Assembly: GCA_031376425.1 (NCBI GenBank)
Contig: JANMDR010000177.1
Location: forward strand, 1-9,909
Origin: JANMDR01 sp031376425
GTDB taxonomy: Bacteria; Pseudomonadota; Gammaproteobacteria; Burkholderiales; Usitatibacteraceae
Length of the DNA: 9,909 bases
Reading direction: 5' to 3'
Below are positions 7,064-9,909 of this stretch, piece after piece. The notes beneath the pieces are model-generated. The model was not told the origin of the DNA, did not search any database, and saw only the letters and a list, made by a program, of their open reading frames with translations. Within the stretch, counting starts at the first letter, position 1; each line of letters starts with the position of its first letter. A program made the translations under genes and the position numbers.

Positions 7064-7372
7064 TTATAATTTTTCGCAAAGAATGAATACAGGATTATCA
7101 GCAAACGCTTGAAATTCCTTCGCCCCTGCCTGTACGAGTGGTGTAGCAATATCCGCACCAAAGGCGGCCATGTCGGGCACCTCAATGAGTTCTGCATACT
7201 GGTAAGGCGGCTTTGCGTCAGAACCCAAAATTAATTGCGAGCGCAATACCTCAAACCCAGAGACTGACTTCAAACCGCGCACAGTAGGCATATCCTTTTC
7301 ACGCGCCCATTTTTCATAAAGCGCCACATCAGCATCAGGTTTCAAATTAAACAGAACAAGCACAGTAGCCAT
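7064..7372 (-). CDS. HapK/RedY-like small alpha+beta-barrel protein
   Basis: A 102-residue protein matching my memory of the REDY-like/HapK family: a ferredoxin-like, dimeric alpha+beta-barrel resembling EthD and stress-responsive barrel proteins. Visible family features are VLVLFNLKPDADVALYEKWA (4-23), DMPTVRGLKSVSGFEVLRS (28-46), PPYQYAELIEVPDM (54-67) and EFQAFADNPVFIL (86-98). It is named after genes found in prodigiosin-type pigment clusters, but none of the pigment enzymes are here. Its place as first gene of a CoA-ester catabolic operon suggests a small enzyme or ligand-binding protein acting on the pathway's starting compound; this is inference. The start is well supported by AGGGGA (7379-7384) six bases upstream and by the promoter described separately. 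Confidence 0.75.
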   Translation of the reverse strand: MATVLVLFNLKPDADVALYEKWAREKDMPTVRGLKSVSGFEVLRSQLILGSDAKPPYQYAELIEVPDMAAFGADIATPLVQAGAKEFQAFADNPVFILCEKL

Positions 7373-7405
7373 AAAAAGTCCCCTAAGTTGCGGTCAAATT
7401 CAAAG

Positions 7406-7417
7406 TTGTCCGGACAA
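7406..7417. promoter_or_regulatory. Palindromic operator candidate TTGTCCGGACAA at the operon start site
   Basis: A perfect 12-bp palindrome directly follows the -10 hexamer, with its centre on the predicted start point. A bound dimeric repressor would block RNA polymerase there. The TTGT...ACAA arms resemble sites of GntR-type (FCD subgroup) or TetR-type regulators, but no regulator gene lies in the window to confirm this. Confidence 0.55.
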
Positions 7418-7446
7418 ATTTTAGAGAAGTCTAAGGCTAAGGTCAA
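7418..7446 (-). promoter_or_regulatory. Sigma70-type promoter of the eight-gene operon
   Basis: On the minus strand, TTGACC (7446-7441) and TAAAAT (7423-7418) are separated by exactly 17 bases, close to the sigma70 consensus. Transcription would start near 7411, giving a leader of about 40 bases that carries the strong AGGGGA ribosome site of the first gene. Confidence 0.75.
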
Positions 7447-7705
7447 CAGACAAATGAAAAAGGCCGCAGAAAGGTTGGTTTTTGTTCAGATTTGGGGAAG
7501 CCACGAAGTAGATCAAGCAAAAATTAGCGCAGCAAACTCTACTCACCGCAAGCGACGCCCCTCGGGAAATTACCGCGAAGTAAATCTTTATCGCCCGCGA
7601 GCTCTGCTCGCGCCCGACTTTTAAAATTAGCACTTGGCGCAATTGAGGCTACGCTGAGTGCGCCCTACGAATGTTCGCCGCTGGGCGCAACACCTTGAAA
7701 TGCAC
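7443..7705. other. Non-coding repeat-rich intergenic segment
   Basis: This part of the 399-base divergent spacer carries no recognisable gene, although frames stay open on both strands. It holds an imperfect direct repeat CCRCGAAGTARATC (7501-7514 and 7573-7586, 12 of 14 identical), a tight hairpin with 7-bp arms CGCGAGC/GCTCGCG and a 3-base loop (7596-7612), and an inverted repeat GGCGCA/TGCGCC (7636-7641 and 7659-7664) with a further GGGCGCA at 7683-7689. The look is that of REP-like or decayed mobile sequence. A structured RNA cannot be excluded. Confidence 0.5.
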
Positions 7706-7712
7706 ACAGTAG

Positions 7713-7737
7713 ATATAAATCAATTTTGATATATAAT
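7713..7737 (+). promoter_or_regulatory. hicAB promoter -10 with overlapping inverted repeat
   Basis: A perfect TATAAT (7732-7737) lies 34 bases before the hicA start in a very AT-rich stretch. It overlaps an imperfect inverted repeat centred on ATCAATTTTGAT (7719-7730), with arms of about 11 bases agreeing at 9 positions. No good -35 hexamer stands at the usual distance. HicB antitoxins with a C-terminal DNA-binding domain typically repress their own promoter, so this repeat is the natural operator candidate. Confidence 0.5.
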
Positions 7738-7771
7738 TTAATTAACGTAAACAATATGAAAGCGCGAAATA

Positions 7772-7957
7772 GTGACCGGTGACGATATTCTAAAACTACT
7801 GAAAGCATCTGGATGGCTCGTACTTAGGCAGCAAGGCAGCCATGTACGCCTCGGTAAAGGCACGTTGAGAACAACCGTCCCACTGCACGGCAAACGCGAC
7901 ATCAAACCTGGCACGTTGGCAAGCATAGAACGACAAATTGGCTTTAAACTAAAGTGA
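7772..7957 (+). CDS. hicA: HicA toxin (mRNA interferase)
   Basis: A 61-residue HicA-family toxin with the double-stranded RNA-binding-domain-like fold; such proteins cut mRNA and stop translation until bound by HicB. Family features: DDILKLLKASGWLVLRQQGSHVRL with the catalytic His24 in GSH, then TTVPLHGKRDIKPGTLASIERQIGF. It is full length for the family and looks intact. The start is GTG at 7772; no ATG is in frame upstream before a stop, and the ribosome site is weak, so expression may be low. An eight-codon frame (ATG at 7756, stop at 7780-7782) overlaps the start in another frame. hicB follows after seven bases. Confidence 0.92.
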   Translation: MTGDDILKLLKASGWLVLRQQGSHVRLGKGTLRTTVPLHGKRDIKPGTLASIERQIGFKLK

Positions 7958-7964
7958 GAAAATA

Positions 7965-8381
7965 ATGGAAAGTATTCGTTATCCCGCAACGATAAAGCGT
8001 GACGGCAGTGGCTTCGTGGTGCAGTTTGTGGATCTTGAGGAGGCCTTCACTGAAGGCGACTCGATGGAAGAAGCGCTTTTTAACGCGAGCGAAGTGCTCA
8101 CGTTAACCTTGGATGGCCGCTTGGCTGAAGGAATAGAACTGCCTAAGCCATCGCTCAAAGTTAAAGGCGCACACTACATCGCACCCGACGCAAAAACCCA
8201 AGCGGCGTTACTGGTGCGGCAAACGCGTGGTGAAAAAAGCATGGCAGAGTTAGCGCGGGCGTTAGATACATCATGGCCTGCAGCAAAGCGGCTAGAAGAC
8301 CCACGGCATTACCCAACCATCAAACAGCTCGAAAAAGCGGCGGCGGCAATGGGCAAGCGCTTGGTGTTGAGCTTTGAATAG
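7965..8381 (+). CDS. hicB: HicB antitoxin with C-terminal DNA-binding domain
   Basis: A 138-residue HicB-type antitoxin. The N-terminal part (about 4-60: YPATIKRDGSGFVVQFVDLEEAFTEGDSMEEAL and so on) is the degraded RNase H-like fold that binds and masks HicA. The C-terminal part (about 88-135: TRGEKSMAELARAL, SWPAAKRLEDPRHYPTIKQLEKAAAAMG) reads as a Cro/Xre-type helix-turn-helix, expected to bind the operator in front of hicA. The gene is seven bases after hicA and surely co-transcribed. The toxin-first order is usual for hicAB. No frameshift or missing segment is seen, so the pair is probably functional. Confidence 0.92.
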   Translation: MESIRYPATIKRDGSGFVVQFVDLEEAFTEGDSMEEALFNASEVLTLTLDGRLAEGIELPKPSLKVKGAHYIAPDAKTQAALLVRQTRGEKSMAELARALDTSWPAAKRLEDPRHYPTIKQLEKAAAAMGKRLVLSFE

Positions 8382-8413
8382 CTGGAAACGCACTATTTTC
8401 AGCGCATCACCAG
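8382..8413 (-). repeat. Hairpin repeat, copy 1 (between hicB and the next gene)
   Basis: This 32-base element matches the element at 8851-8881 at about 27 positions with one gap, in the same orientation. Read on the minus strand it folds into a 13-pair stem with one T-T mismatch, G-U pairs and a GAAAAT loop; read on the plus strand pairing is poorer. Unlike copy 2, it has no T-run after it, and no minus-strand gene ends nearby. One stem pair differs between copies on both sides (C-G versus G-U), keeping the pairing. Confidence 0.7.
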
Positions 8414-8455
8414 TCGATAGCCCTGCGGATTTACGAAATTTGAGGGAATAGTAAA

Positions 8456-8803
8456 ATGAATGAAACGATTACCCTGTATCGGCCAACGGGGCCAGAAGAA
8501 CTTGCACTGGTGAAAGCGAGCGGAAGCCAAAAGTGGCCGCCTAGACTGCCTGAACAGCCAATTTTTTATCCGGTGACCAACGAGCAATACGCGATTGAAA
8601 TTGCTAGAGATTGGAACGTCAAGTCAAGCGGCACTGGCTTCGTCACACGCTTTGCAGTAAAAAAAGCATTCATGGACAGCTATAAAATCCATAAAGTCGG
8701 CGGCGTAAATCACACCGAATGGTGGATTCCTGCCGAGGACTTAGAAGCGCTAAACGAAAACATCGTCGGCCTCATCGAAGTTATTGGTGAGTTCAAAGCG
8801 TAA
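8456..8803 (+). CDS. Small ADP-ribosyltransferase-like protein (family labelled 'ADP-ribosylation/crystallin J1')
   Basis: A 115-residue soluble protein of a family that, from memory, databases carry as 'ADP-ribosylation/crystallin J1', although it is far too short to be an ADP-ribosylglycohydrolase. Conserved blocks visible are ITLYRPTGPEEL (5-16, Arg9), PPRLPEQPIFYPVTNEQYAIEIARDWN (28-54), GFVTRF (61-66) and HTEWWIPAEDLEALNENIVGLIEVIGEF (86-113, Glu88 and Glu94). A first-strand LYR, an aromatic-rich FYPVTNEQYA segment and a late Glu resemble the R/H-aromatic-E layout of ADP-ribosyltransferase folds; this is a pattern-level impression, not proof. The start is ATG with GAGGG nine bases upstream. 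It lies 74 bases after hicB in the same direction and is bracketed by two related hairpin repeats. It could be a toxin-like or defence gene, or an unrelated housekeeping protein. Confidence 0.7.
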   Translation: MNETITLYRPTGPEELALVKASGSQKWPPRLPEQPIFYPVTNEQYAIEIARDWNVKSSGTGFVTRFAVKKAFMDSYKIHKVGGVNHTEWWIPAEDLEALNENIVGLIEVIGEFKA

Positions 8804-8839
8804 AAGCTGTATGCAGCAGGCGCTACAACTAGCACAACC

Positions 8840-8882
8840 AAAAAAATAAGCTGGCAACACCCTATTTCAGGGCATCACCAGC
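8840..8882 (-). terminator. Intrinsic terminator of the prolyl oligopeptidase gene
   Basis: On the minus strand, 28 bases after the peptidase stop, a 14-pair stem (arms 8869-8882 and 8850-8863, four G-U pairs, loop GAAAT) is followed by TTATTTTTTT. Because the G-U pairs turn into A-C mismatches on the other strand, it works best in the peptidase direction. The region between the two genes on either side (8804-8909) holds nothing else obvious. Confidence 0.8.
8851..8881 (-). repeat. Hairpin repeat, copy 2 (the stem of the peptidase terminator)
   Basis: This is the sequence relative of the element at 8382-8413: both read CTGG...CACCAG on the plus strand, with a conserved CTATTT(T)CAG core. The two copies are direct repeats about 470 bases apart and frame the ADP-ribosyltransferase-like gene. 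The similarity extends over the loop as well as the stem, so chance convergence of two terminators is unlikely. Confidence 0.7.
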
Positions 8883-8909
8883 CTATCTTATCAACACCAA
8901 CTAAATCAG

Positions 8910-9909
8910 TTACTTCACACCCAAGGCATCCGCAATAAATGCCAATAAGTCGGTGCGCTCTTCGATAATTTTGGATGTTGGGGTACCGGCACCGTGACCG
9001 GCGCTGGCTTCTACACGGATTAGCACTGGGCCGGTTTTTAGGTTTGGTGGCCAATCGCGCTGGAACTCGGCGGCGGCGGCTTGCATTTCTGCGGCGTACT
9101 TAAAGCTGTGCGCAGGTACTACCCGATCATCATGATCTGCGGTCATGATTAAGGTTGGCGGGTACATCGCGCCGCGCTTTACCGTGTGCAGGGGCGAATA
9201 CTTCACTAGCGAGGCAAAATCGGTGGCGTTATCCGCGCTGCCGTAATCAGGAACCCATGCCCAACCTATCGTAAATTTATGAAAGCGCAACATGTCCATC
9301 ACGCCCACTTCGGGCACTGCCGCACCGAATAATTCAGGGCGTTGGTTGAGCACTGCACCAACGAGCAAGCCACCGTTGGAGCCGCCATTAATGGCGAGCT
9401 TTTTCGGTGATGTGTATTTATTGGCAATCAAGCCTTCGGCAACGGCGATAAAGTCATTAAACACATTCTGCTTATTGGCTTTGGTGCCTGCATCATGCCA
9501 AGCCGCGCCGTACTCGCCACCGCCACGCAATACTGCTAACACATACACCCCCCCCATTTGCATCCAAGTGGCTGCGGTGGTGCGGAAGGTGGGTGTCATC
9601 GCGACATTAAAACCACCATAGCCGTAGAGCAAGGTTGGGTTCTGCCCATCTAACTTAAGGCCCTTCTTATGACCGACAAACACCGGGACTTTGGTGCCAT
9701 CGGCACTGGTGGCAAATTGGCGGGAGGTTTCAAACTCATCGGTATTAAAGCTGGTTTTAGGTTGCTTAAATATAGTGGATTTACCGCTGGCCGTATCGTA
9801 ACGATAAATGGTGGGGGGCGCGATTAAGCTGGTAAAACTGTAGAAGGTTTCATTGGCTTTAAATTTGCCATTGAAACCGCCAGCGCTACCCACTCCGGGC
9901 AGGCTCACT
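8910..9909 (-). CDS. Prolyl oligopeptidase, family S9A (C-terminal part, cut by window edge)
   Basis: The last 333 codons of a serine peptidase that hydrolyses peptides of limited size after proline. The visible part begins in the last blades of the gating beta-propeller (about 1-65: IYRYDTASGKSTIFKQP) and then covers the alpha/beta-hydrolase domain: TSADGTKVPVFVGHKKG, NPTLLYGYGGF (oxyanion-side strand), VLRGGGEYGAAWHDAG, nucleophile Ser177 in GGSNGGLL, the Asp in TADHDDRVVP (about 260) and His304 in ASAGHGAG, so the Ser-Asp-His triad is complete. Family members are about 700 residues, so roughly half the gene lies beyond the window; the GTG at the edge is an internal valine codon, and a signal peptide cannot be judged. 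It is convergent with the plus-strand genes, has its own terminator, and has no evident link with the catabolic operon. Confidence 0.95.
   Translation of the reverse strand, partial: VSLPGVGSAGGFNGKFKANETFYSFTSLIAPPTIYRYDTASGKSTIFKQPKTSFNTDEFETSRQFATSADGTKVPVFVGHKKGLKLDGQNPTLLYGYGGFNVAMTPTFRTTAATWMQMGGVYVLAVLRGGGEYGAAWHDAGTKANKQNVFNDFIAVAEGLIANKYTSPKKLAINGGSNGGLLVGAVLNQRPELFGAAVPEVGVMDMLRFHKFTIGWAWVPDYGSADNATDFASLVKYSPLHTVKRGAMYPPTLIMTADHDDRVVPAHSFKYAAEMQAAAAEFQRDWPPNLKTGPVLIRVEASAGHGAGTPTSKIIEERTDLLAFIADALGVK

Noticed and set aside
7388..7642. Overlapping open frames on both strands in the intergenic spacer (78 and 73 codons)
   Set aside because: Neither has recognisable motifs or a proper ribosome site; both run through the operon promoter and the hairpin repeats.
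8382..8881. Integron-type attC sites flanking the small gene
   Set aside because: The repeats lack the GTTRRRY/RYYYAAC core sites, and no integrase is in the window; a hairpin or terminator family fits better.

Overview
The window reads as a chromosomal segment of a Gram-negative bacterium, most likely a gammaproteobacterium. This is an inference from the protein families, the sigma70-type promoters and Shine-Dalgarno sequences and the moderate GC content; no rRNA, tRNA or marker gene fixes the taxon.

Layout. Positions 1-267 are non-coding and hold a GC-rich repeat pair. Positions 268-7372 are one long minus-strand operon of eight genes, in transcription order: HapK/RedY-like small protein, SDR dehydrogenase, PuuE-type polysaccharide-deacetylase-fold hydrolase, CitE-like CoA-ester lyase, MaoC-type hydratase, acyl-CoA dehydrogenase, and two family III CoA-transferases. 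Several junctions overlap or abut (TGATG, TAGATG, TAATG). A strong sigma70-type promoter (TTGACC-17-TAAAAT) precedes the first gene, and a perfect 12-bp palindrome sits on the predicted transcription start, where a repressor would act. Positions 7373-7771 are a divergent intergenic region. On the plus strand follow a hicAB toxin-antitoxin pair (7772-8381) and a small protein with ADP-ribosyltransferase-like features (8456-8803). The window ends in the C-terminal catalytic half of an S9 prolyl oligopeptidase on the minus strand (8910 to the edge), which has its own intrinsic terminator.

How the genes work together. CoA-transferase, acyl-CoA dehydrogenase, MaoC hydratase and CitE-like lyase together match the logic of itaconate/methylsuccinate-type catabolism: activate a branched dicarboxylate, desaturate if needed, hydrate to a citramalyl-CoA-like 3-hydroxyacyl-CoA, and cleave to acetyl-CoA plus a 2-oxoacid. 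The PuuE-like hydrolase, SDR and HapK-like protein at the front of the operon suggest upstream steps on a cyclic amide/imide or similar compound. I do not know of a characterised pathway with this exact gene set. The substrate is unknown and the scheme is a hypothesis.

The accessory part (7373-8900) differs in character: a toxin-antitoxin pair, REP-like inverted repeats, and a pair of related hairpins (8382-8413 and 8851-8881) that bracket the ADP-ribosyltransferase-like gene. One of these hairpins doubles as the terminator of the peptidase gene.
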